NCBI RefSeq assembly: GCF_000145235.1
Contig: NC_014391.1
Coordinates: forward strand, 4,596,001-4,660,000
DNA from: Micromonospora aurantiaca ATCC 27029
GTDB taxonomy: Bacteria; Actinomycetota; Actinomycetes; Mycobacteriales; Micromonosporaceae
DNA: 64,000 bases
Reading direction: 5' to 3'
Part shown: piece after piece, positions 8,843-17,971 of the stretch
Position numbering within the stretch: position 1 is the stretch's first letter
Layout: every line of letters starts with the position of its first letter
Notes under the pieces: generated by a model
Seen by the model: only the letters and a program-made list of their open reading frames with translations
What the model was told of the DNA's origin: nothing
Database searches by the model: none
Program-made: the position numbers and the translations under genes

Positions 8843-9781
8843 CTATCGCACGGCCGGTGACGGGTCCTGCGGGTGTGCGAGGTCAGACAGCGGCGCGGGT
8901 CGGGTGAGGTCAGCGGGATCCTGCCCACTCGGACGTCGCCGCCGTCTGGTCAGCAGGCCGTGTCGTGGGGCGATCAGCCAGGCGGCGAGGAAAACAGTGG
9001 TGGCGACCAGGACGATGGTGCCGCCGACGGGTGTGTCGTAGCTCCAGGACAGGTACAGCCCGACGGTCGCCGACGTGCCGCCGATCATGGGGGCGAGCAG
9101 CATCATCACGCCGAGCCGGTCGGTGAGCAGGCGGGCCGCCGCGGCGGGGGTGATCAGCAGGGCCAGGACGAGGATGGTGCCGATGGTCTGCAGGGAGATC
9201 ACCACGGCGAGGGTGACCAGGACGTAGAGCACGATGTCGAGAAGGAAGACCGGCAGCCCCATCGCCCGGGACATCTCCCGGTCGAGGCAGACGGCGACGA
9301 ATTCCTTGTGCAGGGCGAGCACCAGGCCGAGGATGACCAGGCCGGCGCCGCCGACGACGTATAGGTCCCGGTCGGGGATGCCGGTGATCGAGCCGAACAG
9401 GAACTGTTGCAGCGACCCGGCGTACCCGGGGGCCTGCGAGATGATCACGATGCCGAGGGCGAACGCGCCGACCAGGAAGACGCCGATGATGGAGTCCTCC
9501 TTGACGCGCCGGTTCTGCGCGAAGATCGCGATCAGCAGTGCGGTGGCGACACCGGCGACGGCGCCGCCGAGGACCAGGCTGCCCTGCAGGACGAAGGCGA
9601 GCGCGATGCCGGGGAAGACCGCGTGGGCCACGGCGTCGCCGATGAACGCCATGCCGCGCAGGACGACGTAGCAGCCGACGACGCCGCAGACGATGCTGGA
9701 CATGACCGCGATGGCCAACGCCTTGGGCAGGAACGCGAGGTCGGGGTTGAGCAGGTCGGTGAGGAAATCGGTGATCGACAT
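8843..9781 (-). CDS. Anchored repeat-type ABC transporter permease (ZnuB-like)
   Basis: 312 residues with about eight hydrophobic helices, an ABC-3 family metal permease. Typical features are the N-terminal LPKALAIAVMSSIVCGVVGC helix, YVVLRGMAFIGDAVAHAVFPG (the conserved GDAxxHxxxPG) and the late LITPAAAARLLTDRL helix. It would carry zinc (or manganese) across the membrane. ATG 9781 overlaps the TGA of the ATPase gene (TGATG), giving translational coupling. In TIGRFAM terms it fits TIGR03770, the permease of the transporter found with surface-repeat proteins. The C-terminal 40 residues are hydrophilic. Confidence 0.9.
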   Translation of the reverse strand: MSITDFLTDLLNPDLAFLPKALAIAVMSSIVCGVVGCYVVLRGMAFIGDAVAHAVFPGIALAFVLQGSLVLGGAVAGVATALLIAIFAQNRRVKEDSIIGVFLVGAFALGIVIISQAPGYAGSLQQFLFGSITGIPDRDLYVVGGAGLVILGLVLALHKEFVAVCLDREMSRAMGLPVFLLDIVLYVLVTLAVVISLQTIGTILVLALLITPAAAARLLTDRLGVMMLLAPMIGGTSATVGLYLSWSYDTPVGGTIVLVATTVFLAAWLIAPRHGLLTRRRRRPSGQDPADLTRPAPLSDLAHPQDPSPAVR

Positions 9782-10524
9782 CAGGTCGCCCTCACGAGTT
9801 TCAGCAGGGGGGAAGTGGCGCTCACCCCGAAGGTCTTGGTCCACAGCTCGGCGTCCTGCAGGTCCGCCGGGTGTCCGTCGGCGATGATCCGGCCGTTGAG
9901 CAGCACCAGGCGGCTACAGGTGTCCACCGCGGCGACGAGGTCGTGGGTGGTCATCAGCACCGCGTGCTCCTCGCCGGCCAGGCTGGTGAACAACTGGCCC
10001 AGCAGTTCCTGGGTGGGCATGTCGAGGCCGGTGAACGGCTCGTCGAGCAGCAGGATGCGCGGCGCGAGGGCGAGGGCCCGGGCGACCAGGACGCGTTGGC
10101 GTTGCCCACCGGACAGCTCGCCGACCGGTCGGTGGCGCAGCTCGGTGAGCTGCACTCGGTCCAGCGCGTCGCCGACGGCCCGCCAGTCGGTGACGCCGGG
10201 GCGGCGCAGCAGCCCCATGCGGCCGGCCCGACCGGTCATGACGGCCTGCTCGACGGAGATGGGAAAGTCCCAGGTGAACTCGTGGCGCTGGGGAACGTAG
10301 CCGATGCCGGACCGGCCGGGCCGCGACGGCTTGCCCTCGACGAGCACCCGACCGGCGCGGGTGCGGGTCAGGGCCAGGATGGCGCGCAGCAGGGTGGTCT
10401 TGCCGGCACCGTTGGGTCCGAGCAGCCCGACCATCTCGCCCCGATCCAGCGTCAGGCGTATGTCCCGCAGGACCGGCCGGCCGCCGAGCTCCACGTCCAG
10501 CCCTTCGATGTCGAGCGCTCTCAC
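9781..10524 (-). CDS. Anchored repeat-type ABC transporter ATP-binding protein (ZnuC-like)
   Basis: 247 residues, a single complete ABC ATPase: Walker A GPNGAGKT at 36-43, Q-loop near Gln79, signature LSGGQ at 137-141, Walker B LLLDE at 158-162 and the H-loop in MTTHDL. It fits TIGR03771 and would power the zinc-type permease encoded next. The GTG start at 10524 overlaps the stop of the upstream surface-protein gene (GTGA), and its own stop overlaps the permease start. Confidence 0.92.
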   Translation of the reverse strand: MRALDIEGLDVELGGRPVLRDIRLTLDRGEMVGLLGPNGAGKTTLLRAILALTRTRAGRVLVEGKPSRPGRSGIGYVPQRHEFTWDFPISVEQAVMTGRAGRMGLLRRPGVTDWRAVGDALDRVQLTELRHRPVGELSGGQRQRVLVARALALAPRILLLDEPFTGLDMPTQELLGQLFTSLAGEEHAVLMTTHDLVAAVDTCSRLVLLNGRIIADGHPADLQDAELWTKTFGVSATSPLLKLVRAT

Positions 10525-11501
10525 AGCTTCTCCTTCGACGGTGAGGCGGCGCGTTCCCGTTCGGCTCGCCGCTTCGCGCCGCGCCCGCGCAGGAGCAGTA
10601 GGACCAGACCGACGGCCAGCAGGGCGGCTGCGACCGTCAGCCCCACCATCAGTGGCCTGTCGGAGCCGTCGGTCCGCTCGGCGGCTCCGGTCCGATCGCC
10701 GGCGGGCGATGCCTGCCCCGCTGGCACGGGGATGTCCGCGGTGGCGGCGTACGCCTCGTCGGTGCTGGTGGCGTCTCCCACGGCGAACCGCAACGTGCGG
10801 GTCGCTGTCACCGTCTCGCCGCTGATCAGGTCGGCGGAGACCTGCACCGCGATCAGGTAGACGCCAGGTGCGGTGAAGACCCAGTTGGCGTGGGTGTGGG
10901 TGTTGACCTCGGCCCAGAAGGGTTGCGCCTTTGGCTCGGTGGAGCGCCACAGCGGCTGCGGGGCGGCGAAGGTGCCCGACTGCAGGTACGTCGTGAGACT
11001 GCCTGGCCCGCGTACGCCGAGCAGGGTCAGGGTGACGCCGCGGTCGATGCTCTGCATCACCCGCGGGTCCTGGGTGTTCCAGCCGAGCCACACGACGTCG
11101 GGGTTCTGGACCTGCGGCACCACGTACACCCGTTCGCCGGCGTCGACGCCGAGGAAGGCGTACGCCGGGTCGTCGGGAACGGTCTGTAGCGCGGCGTCGG
11201 AGACCCGCAGCACGGTCTCGTCGGGGTTGCGCCACACCGGCCGGGCCTGGGTGCCGTCGTGGATCAGCAGCGTCCACTGGTTGTCGACGTAGCGGGGGCC
11301 GAGGTCGACGTGCCCGGCGGACAGTTCCGCCCGGTCGGTGGCGAGGGGCTGGTCGGCGGCGATCGACTGGCTCAGACCGGGGGTGGGCTCCTTGGCCGTC
11401 GCGGGCGTCTGCGTCATCGTCACTGCGATCAGCGTCGCCAGCGCGCACTGCGTCATCAGCTCGGTCGCGCGGGTGCGGTGTCGCGGCCGTCCTGCCGTCA
11501 C
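10521..11501 (-). CDS. Membrane-anchored choice-of-anchor M surface protein
   Basis: 326 residues. After an N-terminal hydrophobic segment (CALATLIAVTMTQTPATA) comes one surface repeat with AELSAGHVDLGPRYVDNQWT, NPDETVLRVSD, FLGVDAGERVYVVPQVQ, VVWLGWNT and NTHTHANWVFTAPGVYLI. A Pro/Ala-rich linker leads to a C-terminal helix (LMVGLTVAAALLAVGLVLLLL) and a basic cytoplasmic tail. There is no LPXTG, so it is held by the helix. The GTG start at 11501 follows GGGGAGGA and overlaps the end of the binding-protein gene. It probably presents the repeat domain beside the transporter. Confidence 0.85.
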   Translation of the reverse strand: MTAGRPRHRTRATELMTQCALATLIAVTMTQTPATAKEPTPGLSQSIAADQPLATDRAELSAGHVDLGPRYVDNQWTLLIHDGTQARPVWRNPDETVLRVSDAALQTVPDDPAYAFLGVDAGERVYVVPQVQNPDVVWLGWNTQDPRVMQSIDRGVTLTLLGVRGPGSLTTYLQSGTFAAPQPLWRSTEPKAQPFWAEVNTHTHANWVFTAPGVYLIAVQVSADLISGETVTATRTLRFAVGDATSTDEAYAATADIPVPAGQASPAGDRTGAAERTDGSDRPLMVGLTVAAALLAVGLVLLLLRGRGAKRRAERERAASPSKEKL

Positions 11502-13102
11502 TGGGTCCTCCCCTGCTTGTCGGTGGTCAGGCACTCGTGCAGCGACTCGGCGTTGAACCGCATCATCTGGACGTAGCTGGTGATGTCGCCGTCGAGGGTG
11601 TCGCCGTAGATCGCACACACGCGCAGCCCTTCCTCGCGGGCGACTTCATTCAGGGTGGTGGACCGGGCGGCGAGGCCGGGTTCCAGGAACACCGCGGGGA
11701 TCCTCAGGTTGCGGATGGTCTCGACCAGGCGGCGCCGGTCGGCCAGGCTCGGCTCGACAGCCGGGTTCGGGGTGACGAACCCGGAGATCTGGATGCCGTA
11801 CGCCTGTCCCAGGTAGCCGAACGCGTCATGGGTGGTGATCAGATGCCGCCGCGACGGCGGGATCCGGGCGATGGTGTCCCGGACGTAGGAGTCCAGTTCT
11901 TCCAGCTCCCGGATGTAGGCCGCGGCGTTCGACCGGTAGACCGGCGCGCCCTGGGGGTCGGCTGCGATGAGGGTGTCGCGGATGAGTTCGGTGTAGGAGA
12001 TGGCGTTGCGGACGTTCTGCCACAGGTGCGGGTCGATCTCGCCGTGCACGTGCTTGCCAAGGACCGCCTGCGGAAGCTGGTAGACCTGGGTGCCGGGCCG
12101 GCCGAGGAACCGGAACCTTCGGTCACCGGGCACCTCGAGCAGCGCCTTGCTCGGGACCTCGATGACGGTGCGGGCCGGGTCGTAGACCCGCTGGCTGGCC
12201 TCGCCGCTGCCCTCGGGATCGGCGAACAGGTAGAGCCGCCGCTGGTCGAGGTCGACGGTGAGGTCGGCGTGCCCGGAGTTCAGAACCGCCGCGCCCGTCA
12301 TGCCCGGCACCGAGTGCGGATCCACCCCCACGGCGAACGTGAACACCTGCTCGCCCATCGCCACCGGCGGCGACTGCGCATCGACGGCCAGCTGCGCCCG
12401 CATGGTCAGCCGGTAGACACCGGGCTTGGTGAACGCCCAACTCATATGCGTGTGCGCATCGGGCGGCAGCGTGGCGGTGTCGTCGCGGAAGCCGTTTGCG
12501 GGATCGAACCCGTCGGTGGAGTCGACGTAGAACGACGGGTTGCCGAACGACTCGGTCAGGTACGCGACCACCTCGCCCGGGCCGTCGGTGGAGGTGGCGC
12601 TGACCAACACGTCCGAGGCGCGGTTCGCCCCGAGCATCGCGCCGGTGCCGCGTACCCGCATGCCCAGCCAGATGGTGTCCAGCGACACGTCCTCCACCAG
12701 CGGGATGATCTCCGCGGCGTACTTCACCGCTCCCTCGGCCAGCGAGATGTTCGGGACGCCGTCGCGCAGGTTCGCATCCAGCGCCTTGATGATGGCCTGC
12801 TCCTCCAGCAGCAGGTAGTTGCTGAACGCGACGTCGGCGTAGACGACGTCGCGGATGTCCCGCAGCGACGGCTCGTAGCTGTGCGGATCGGCGCCGTCGG
12901 GCACCAACGAGCTGACCGCTACCCGGTCGCCGCCGACGTTGCTCACCAGGTCCCGCAGGATTCCGGTGGTCGTGATGACCTGCAGGCGCTCGTCGTTGGC
13001 GCTCAACGCCACCTCCGACCGGCAGCCGGCGACCAGCCCCACGATCAGCAGCGGCAGGATCGCCCGCCGCAGCCACAGCCGCGGCGCGACCAGCGGGCTC
13101 AC
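11498..13102 (-). CDS. Anchored repeat ABC transporter substrate-binding lipoprotein (ZnuA-like with inserted surface domain)
   Basis: 534 residues. The lipobox LVAGC gives lipidation at Cys27. Residues 35-140 and 350-534 are the two halves of a ZnuA/TroA-type cluster A-I metal-binding protein: DPHSYEPS (His74), HGEIDPHLW (His354/His360) and LITTHDAFGYL are the usual metal ligand regions. Between them, about residues 142-349, sits a surface-repeat domain whose halves are in swapped order: the IWLGM/HTHMSWAFTKPG half comes first and the NSGHADLTVDL/FLGRPGTQVYQLPQ half second. This matches TIGR03772. It would capture zinc outside the membrane for the permease/ATPase. GTG 13102 overlaps the upstream stop (GTGA). 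Confidence 0.9.
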   Translation of the reverse strand: MSPLVAPRLWLRRAILPLLIVGLVAGCRSEVALSANDERLQVITTTGILRDLVSNVGGDRVAVSSLVPDGADPHSYEPSLRDIRDVVYADVAFSNYLLLEEQAIIKALDANLRDGVPNISLAEGAVKYAAEIIPLVEDVSLDTIWLGMRVRGTGAMLGANRASDVLVSATSTDGPGEVVAYLTESFGNPSFYVDSTDGFDPANGFRDDTATLPPDAHTHMSWAFTKPGVYRLTMRAQLAVDAQSPPVAMGEQVFTFAVGVDPHSVPGMTGAAVLNSGHADLTVDLDQRRLYLFADPEGSGEASQRVYDPARTVIEVPSKALLEVPGDRRFRFLGRPGTQVYQLPQAVLGKHVHGEIDPHLWQNVRNAISYTELIRDTLIAADPQGAPVYRSNAAAYIRELEELDSYVRDTIARIPPSRRHLITTHDAFGYLGQAYGIQISGFVTPNPAVEPSLADRRRLVETIRNLRIPAVFLEPGLAARSTTLNEVAREEGLRVCAIYGDTLDGDITSYVQMMRFNAESLHECLTTDKQGRTQ

Positions 13103-14697
13103 GTGTTCACCGTCTCGGTGTCGGCGAGGCCGGCGCGGCGCCGACGGGTGAGCATCACCAGCACGGCCCCGGCGGCGACGAGGACCACGCCGGCCGCGCC
13201 GGCCGACAGCACCCACCCGGTGCCGGTACGCGGCAGACGGCCGGCACCGCCCTGCTCCTTCCCGTCGTTGTCTCCGCCGCCTGCGGAGCCGCTGCCCGGC
13301 CCGAAGCCACTAGTCGGGTCGGTGCTGTCGCCGACGGCGATGGTGAGCGTCCTGGTGTCGGTGACCGCCTTGCCCGCGGTGGTGGTGCCGCTCATCTGCA
13401 CTGCGAGGCGGTACAGGCCGGGCTTGGTGAACGCCCAGTTGCCGTGCGCGTGGGTGTTCAGCGGGACGCTCAGCTGCTGCGGGAAGGGCTTGGCGGAGTC
13501 GAACAGCACGTCGGCCTTGCCGAAGGAGCCGGTCAGGAACAGGGCGTACCGGCCGGGCCCGGTGACGCCCTTGAGCGTCCAGGTAACGGTGCCCTTGATG
13601 CCGGACACGACCGACGGGTGCTGGGTGTTCCAGCCGGGCCAGACGATGCCGGCCTGCTGGGACTGCGGTAGCAGCCACACCGTGTCGCCCTGCTTGCCGA
13701 GGAACTCCGCGCCGGCCGGAACGGTGATCTTCGCGTTGTCCTTGACCTGCAGAACCACGTCGGCGGTCTCCCGCCACACGGCGGGGCTGGTGCGGTCGTC
13801 CTTGATCCGGATCGTCCACGCGTCGCCCGCGAGTTGCGGGCCCATGTCGACGTGCCCGTCGGCGATCACCTGCCGGGCGCCGGCCGCCGTGGTCGCCGCC
13901 TTCGCGGCCGGCGGTGGCGCGGCGGCGGGCGTCGGTGCCGCAGCCGGCTTCGCCTCAGCGGGAGCGGCGAACGTGCGCGCCGTCGGCTGCTCGTCCGGCG
14001 TCGTCCGCTGCGGCGCCGCCGGTGGCGGTACCTGCCCGGCCGGGACGATCGCCGGTACACGGATCCGGTAGGTCGCCTCCGCGTTGACCGTTCCACCGGA
14101 GCGCAGGGCCGCCGATGCGGCCAGGGTGAGCCGGTAGTCGCCGGCGGCGTCGAAGGCCCACACCACACCGGCGGTGCGCGTTGCCGCTGGCAGCTTCACC
14201 GACCGGGTCACCGTCGCGCCGCTGCCGAAGAGCGGGCTCGCCGTGCCGAGACCGGACAGGGTGTAGGCGGTGAACGTTCCCGGCCCCTCGATGTTGCCCA
14301 GGGTGAGGGTCACCGTGGCGTCGGCGAGGGCGTCGGGGCGTACGCCGGTGGTGTCCAGGGCCGGGAACCCAGTGTCCCCGGCGGACAGTGACCACACCGG
14401 CTGGCCCGCCGGTCCGAGGAAGGCGAAGGCCTTGCCGGGCGGTACCCGGCCGGCCAGGCCGCCTTCGGGGCCGAGTATCACCTCGGCCGGGTCATGCCCG
14501 GGCACGTCGCGAGCTACCTGCGCGGCGTCCCGGATGCGCAGCGACAGCGCGTCACCGTCGAGCGCCACCGAGACCAGGTCCGCGCCGACAGTGGTGATCG
14601 CGGCCGGTTCCGCGGCCGCCTGCGTCGTCCCTGCGGTCAGGGCCAGCACGGCCAAGGCGAGGCCGGCGGCGCCGGCACGCATGCTTCTCATCGTCAT
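13099..14697 (-). CDS. LPXTG-anchored choice-of-anchor M surface protein with two repeats
   Basis: 532 residues. A signal peptide (MRAGAAGLALAVLALTAGTT, cleavage near AAAEP) is followed by a diverged repeat, a Pro/Ala-rich linker of about 60 residues and a second, canonical repeat (ADGHVDMGPQLAGDAW, VWLLPQSQQAG, WPGWNT, NTHAHGNWAFTKPGLYRL). A Gly/Asp-rich spacer leads to the sortase motif LPRTG, a hydrophobic helix and RRRR. It is therefore linked covalently to peptidoglycan, in line with TIGR03773. ATG 14697 follows GGGGAG. It heads the four-gene coupled transporter block; a 106-nt gap separates it from the gene before. Confidence 0.88.
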   Translation of the reverse strand: MTMRSMRAGAAGLALAVLALTAGTTQAAAEPAAITTVGADLVSVALDGDALSLRIRDAAQVARDVPGHDPAEVILGPEGGLAGRVPPGKAFAFLGPAGQPVWSLSAGDTGFPALDTTGVRPDALADATVTLTLGNIEGPGTFTAYTLSGLGTASPLFGSGATVTRSVKLPAATRTAGVVWAFDAAGDYRLTLAASAALRSGGTVNAEATYRIRVPAIVPAGQVPPPAAPQRTTPDEQPTARTFAAPAEAKPAAAPTPAAAPPPAAKAATTAAGARQVIADGHVDMGPQLAGDAWTIRIKDDRTSPAVWRETADVVLQVKDNAKITVPAGAEFLGKQGDTVWLLPQSQQAGIVWPGWNTQHPSVVSGIKGTVTWTLKGVTGPGRYALFLTGSFGKADVLFDSAKPFPQQLSVPLNTHAHGNWAFTKPGLYRLAVQMSGTTTAGKAVTDTRTLTIAVGDSTDPTSGFGPGSGSAGGGDNDGKEQGGAGRLPRTGTGWVLSAGAAGVVLVAAGAVLVMLTRRRRAGLADTETVNT

Positions 14698-14803
14698 TGC
14701 TCGCTCCCCAGGCAACGTGGTGGTGTGTCGTCGTGCCCCGTCGCGACGGCGTGGCCGGTGCCGCTGCCCGACGCGGTCCGCAGGCAGATAGGGCGTGACC
14801 GGG

Positions 14804-16018
14804 TCACGGCGTGTCCCTCCCCGTGTGGTCGATGTCCGGTCGTCGGTTGTCGCGGCCCTGGTCGGGCCGATCGACCCGCGGCGTCGAACGGTCCGGCGTC
14901 GTCGCGTCGTCGCCGCCGGACGGGGCGCTCGCACCGATCGCGGCGGGAACCGCGGCGTCCCGGCCGCCGGAGGTCCGGTCGGTGTCCCGGCTGGCCTCCA
15001 TGCGGCCCTGCTCCCGGGCCGTGGCCACCGCCCGCGCGATCTGTCGCGCCCGCCGCCGGCGAGCGGCGATCAGCGCCCAGACCGCGAGGGCGAGCAGGGC
15101 CAGCAGGACCAGCTGCGACCAGGGCACCGCCCAGACCGAGGCCCGCGCCGTGTCGACCCCCGGCGGCGGGTCGAGGACCTGGTCGCCCACGGCGGCGGGC
15201 GTGACAGCGCCGCTCGCGGTCAGCCGGAACAGCGGCGGGACACCCGTCATGCGTACGGTGGTGGTCAGCTCACCGCCAGGCAGGATCTCCGGCAGGGCCG
15301 CCGCGTCCACTGAGCGCCGGCCGAGACCGAAGAGACCCGCCACGCCGAGCGTTGGCCGGCCGGTGAGCCGGACGTTGCCGGTGTTCCGGACGGTGAAGGT
15401 GGCGGTGAGCGTGCCACCAGCCAGGGGGTTGAGCGAGCCGCTGTGCCGCACCCGCAGGTCTTCGACGGCCAGCGCCGGTTGCAGCTCACCGGTCACCCGC
15501 AGGTAGATCCGCGCGCCGACGCGGTGGTCGACGGCGACCTGGTTGCCCTGGGCGTCGGCCGTCGTGGCGGCCAGTGAGGCAACGATCCCTCCGGCGTGGT
15601 CACCCGGGGTGGCGTTGTCCGGCACCGTGAGGGTGAACGGAACGATCAGGCGGGACGTCGACGGAATGGTCACGCGGCGTTGCTTGAGGCGGACCCAGGC
15701 GCCGACATCGGTGGGCTGCCGGCCGCCGGCCAGCAGGTCAAAGCCGCCCTGGGCGGTGGTGAACGCGTCGCTGGCGTAGAGGTTCAGGGTGAGCGGGCGC
15801 GCCGAGTGGTTGGTGACCGCGACGTAGTCGGTCAGGGTGGCGCCCGGGTCAAGCTTGTAGGCGAACGCCGGTCGGCCATTCGGACCCTTCGCGCTCGACG
15901 GCGCCACCCCCCAGGTCACGGCGGACGGCGCCGACGATGCGCTCGGCGTCGGCACGGGCGGAGCAGGCGCCGCGCCGAGCAGGGCGATGCCGGTGGCGAT
16001 GGCGGCGAGCAGGCGCAT
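14804..16018 (-). CDS. Secreted membrane-anchored DUF916-like (WxL-interacting-type) protein
   Basis: 404 residues. A signal peptide (MRLLAAIATGIALLGAAPAP) precedes beta-rich domains: ATLTDYVAVTNHSARPLTLN and VTIPSTSRLIVPFTLTVPDN resemble the DUF916 peptidoglycan-binding fold, and the ATFTVRNTGNVRLTGRPTLG segment an Ig-like domain. A C-terminal helix (SQLVLLALLALAVWALIAA) is followed by an Arg-rich stretch and a long charged, disordered tail. Such proteins commonly sit with surface-repeat proteins in Gram-positive envelopes. It lies in the same leftward run and is probably a scaffold for the surface proteins; that role is inferred from context only. Confidence 0.7.
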   Translation of the reverse strand: MRLLAAIATGIALLGAAPAPPVPTPSASSAPSAVTWGVAPSSAKGPNGRPAFAYKLDPGATLTDYVAVTNHSARPLTLNLYASDAFTTAQGGFDLLAGGRQPTDVGAWVRLKQRRVTIPSTSRLIVPFTLTVPDNATPGDHAGGIVASLAATTADAQGNQVAVDHRVGARIYLRVTGELQPALAVEDLRVRHSGSLNPLAGGTLTATFTVRNTGNVRLTGRPTLGVAGLFGLGRRSVDAAALPEILPGGELTTTVRMTGVPPLFRLTASGAVTPAAVGDQVLDPPPGVDTARASVWAVPWSQLVLLALLALAVWALIAARRRRARQIARAVATAREQGRMEASRDTDRTSGGRDAAVPAAIGASAPSGGDDATTPDRSTPRVDRPDQGRDNRRPDIDHTGRDTP

Positions 16019-16143
16019 GGTGCAGACGGTTTCCGTTCCTGAGTGAGGGATGGGGCGGGGTGGGCGGCGCGGCAACGCCTCGCCCACCCCGCGGCCGTCC
16101 GGTGACGCGGCTCAGCGCCGGGTCACCGGACGGGTTCGGGCGA

Positions 16144-17616
16144 TCAGATTGCGGTGAGGGTGAGGGTCGCGGTGTAGGTTCCCGCGGCGGTCTCCGTGGG
16201 CAGGCTCAGCCGCAGCCCCGCACCCAGCTGGGCGGTGCCACGCCCGGCGCCGGCCGGCGCTGAACCCAGCACCGCGCTGGTGCCGAGGCCACCGCCGCTA
16301 CCGACGACGTACGGGGCCACCTGCGGGCCGGCGACCACGCCCTGCGCAGCGCCCTGGGTCAGGACCTGCGGGGTCCAGCCGAGGTAACCGGCGCTGAACG
16401 TCACACCGTCCGGGCCGGTGAAGTCGGCCGGGATCTGCCCGGAGGCGCTCCATCCCGGCTGACCGGCGCGGGTGTCGGTCACCGTGACCGGCCGCAGCTC
16501 CCCGGTGCTCTCCCACCGGTCGCCGCCTGCGGTGAGCTGCGCGGGCGGCAGCACCACGGCCCGGTCGTCCGGGTTGACGCTGATCACCAGCGCACCCTGC
16601 GTCTCGTCGATCGACGCGGTGATCGTCTGCGACGTGCCCGGCTCCTGCGGCGGGAACGCCACCCAGAGGGTCACCGGCTCGCTGGTCGCGGCCACGCCGT
16701 GGTCGTTGTCGTAGAGCTTGGCCACGTACTCGCAGGCGTTTAGCTCCCGGGTCGCGGTGAACGAGTAGCTCGCGCCCGCCTCGCCCGCGATGACCGTCCA
16801 GTCCGCCGCGCCCGGACACTTGCTGAACCAGTGGTAGTGGTCCAGCTCCGTCTGCGGCGTCTGCACCGCGGTGAGCGTCACCGTGTCGTTGGGCTGGTAC
16901 TCGTCGGCCATGCCGCTGACCGACAGGCTCACCTCCGGCCCACCGCCGGACAGCTCGCCGACGACGAACGTGTAGTCGACCGGCCCGGTGCTGACCGTCG
17001 TGCCGTCGGTCAGCGTCGCATCGGCCTGGAACTTCAGGGTGTAGCTGCCCTGCGTGCTGAACGCCCAGTTCGAGTGGGCGTGGGTCTTCACTGGCACGTC
17101 GATCGCGTCGGGCAGCCCGTCGTCACCGCGGAACTTGACGATCGGACCGCCGAACGAGTCCTGCGTGAACAGCGTGACGTTGCCCGGCCCCTGCACGCCG
17201 ACGAGGCTCAGCCGCACCTTGTTTCCCTCGAATACACCCGAGTCGAGCGTCGTGGTGTTCCAACCCGGCCACAGCAGATCCGGATCCTGGGTCATCGGCA
17301 GCAGCCAGACCTGGCTGCCGGCCGGCCCGAGGAAGGCGAACCGGGGATCGTCCGGAACGGCCATGGCCGCCTCCGGCAGGACCTGGAACGTCACATCCGC
17401 CGGGTCCCGCTTCATCGCGGGGCTGACCGTGTCGTCGTTGACCTTCAACGACAGCTTCCCGTCGCTGTAGTGCACGTCGACCGCATCGGTGTGCCCCTTG
17501 GACAGCACCACCTTCTCCGCCGCCGACGCAGCGGTCGGCGCGAGCACCGTGCCGGCGACCACCACCGCCCCGGCGAGCAGGGCCGCGAAACCGCGAGCCC
17601 TCACTGTCGCATTCAT
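16144..17616 (-). CDS. Large secreted choice-of-anchor M surface protein
   Basis: 490 residues. A signal peptide (ALLAGAVVVAGTVLAPTA, cleavage near ASAAE) precedes one canonical surface repeat (SKGHTDAVDVHYSDGKLSL, DPADVTFQVLPE, VWLLPMTQDPDLLWPGWNT, KTHAHSNWAFSTQGSYTL). After it come an Ig-like domain with a Cys pair (SKCPGA...NACEY) and a C-terminal beta-rich domain ending GTYTATLTLTAI. No LPXTG or helix anchor is present. The ATG at 17616 has a strong GGGGAGG site 49 nt past the S14 gene, so it reads on from the ribosomal-protein block. Confidence 0.85.
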   Translation of the reverse strand: MNATVRARGFAALLAGAVVVAGTVLAPTAASAAEKVVLSKGHTDAVDVHYSDGKLSLKVNDDTVSPAMKRDPADVTFQVLPEAAMAVPDDPRFAFLGPAGSQVWLLPMTQDPDLLWPGWNTTTLDSGVFEGNKVRLSLVGVQGPGNVTLFTQDSFGGPIVKFRGDDGLPDAIDVPVKTHAHSNWAFSTQGSYTLKFQADATLTDGTTVSTGPVDYTFVVGELSGGGPEVSLSVSGMADEYQPNDTVTLTAVQTPQTELDHYHWFSKCPGAADWTVIAGEAGASYSFTATRELNACEYVAKLYDNDHGVAATSEPVTLWVAFPPQEPGTSQTITASIDETQGALVISVNPDDRAVVLPPAQLTAGGDRWESTGELRPVTVTDTRAGQPGWSASGQIPADFTGPDGVTFSAGYLGWTPQVLTQGAAQGVVAGPQVAPYVVGSGGGLGTSAVLGSAPAGAGRGTAQLGAGLRLSLPTETAAGTYTATLTLTAI

Positions 17617-17665
17617 ACCTCCCCTTTCACACCGCGCGCCTGGCGCGGTGGTTCATGTGGTGCCT

Positions 17666-17971
17666 TCACCACGAGGCCTTGCGCACTCCTGGCATCTCGC
17701 CGCGCAGGGCCAGCTCGCGAAACCGCACCCGGGACAGCCCGAACCGGGTCAGCACCCCGCGCGGGCGCCCGTCAATCTGGTCGCGTGACCGCAGTCGCAC
17801 AGGGCTGGAGTCGCGCGGGAGTCGGCTGAGCCGGCGGACCGCCTCGGCGCGTGCGTCCGGGTCGGTGTCCGGATGGGCGACCAGCCGCTTCAGCGCCGCC
17901 CGCGCCTGCGCGTGCCGAGCGACCAGTTTCTCGCGGCGCGTCTGCCGGTTGACCAGGCTCTTCTTGGCCAT
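17666..17971 (-). CDS. rpsN: 30S ribosomal protein S14, zinc-independent paralogue
   Basis: 101 residues, the long S14 form. It has the KKSLVNRQTRREKLVARHAQ N-terminus and the closing DQIDGRPRGVLTRFGLSRVRFRELA segment. The CxxC...CxxC zinc knuckle of the short form is absent, so it is a C-minus version that can replace the zinc protein when zinc is scarce. The ATG overlaps the L33 stop (TGATG). Confidence 0.95.
   Translation of the reverse strand: MAKKSLVNRQTRREKLVARHAQARAALKRLVAHPDTDPDARAEAVRRLSRLPRDSSPVRLRSRDQIDGRPRGVLTRFGLSRVRFRELALRGEMPGVRKASW

Noticed and set aside
11537..14071. 844-codon plus-strand frame
   Set aside because: Antisense to the binding-protein and wall-protein genes; composition is that of a shadow frame, with no motif.
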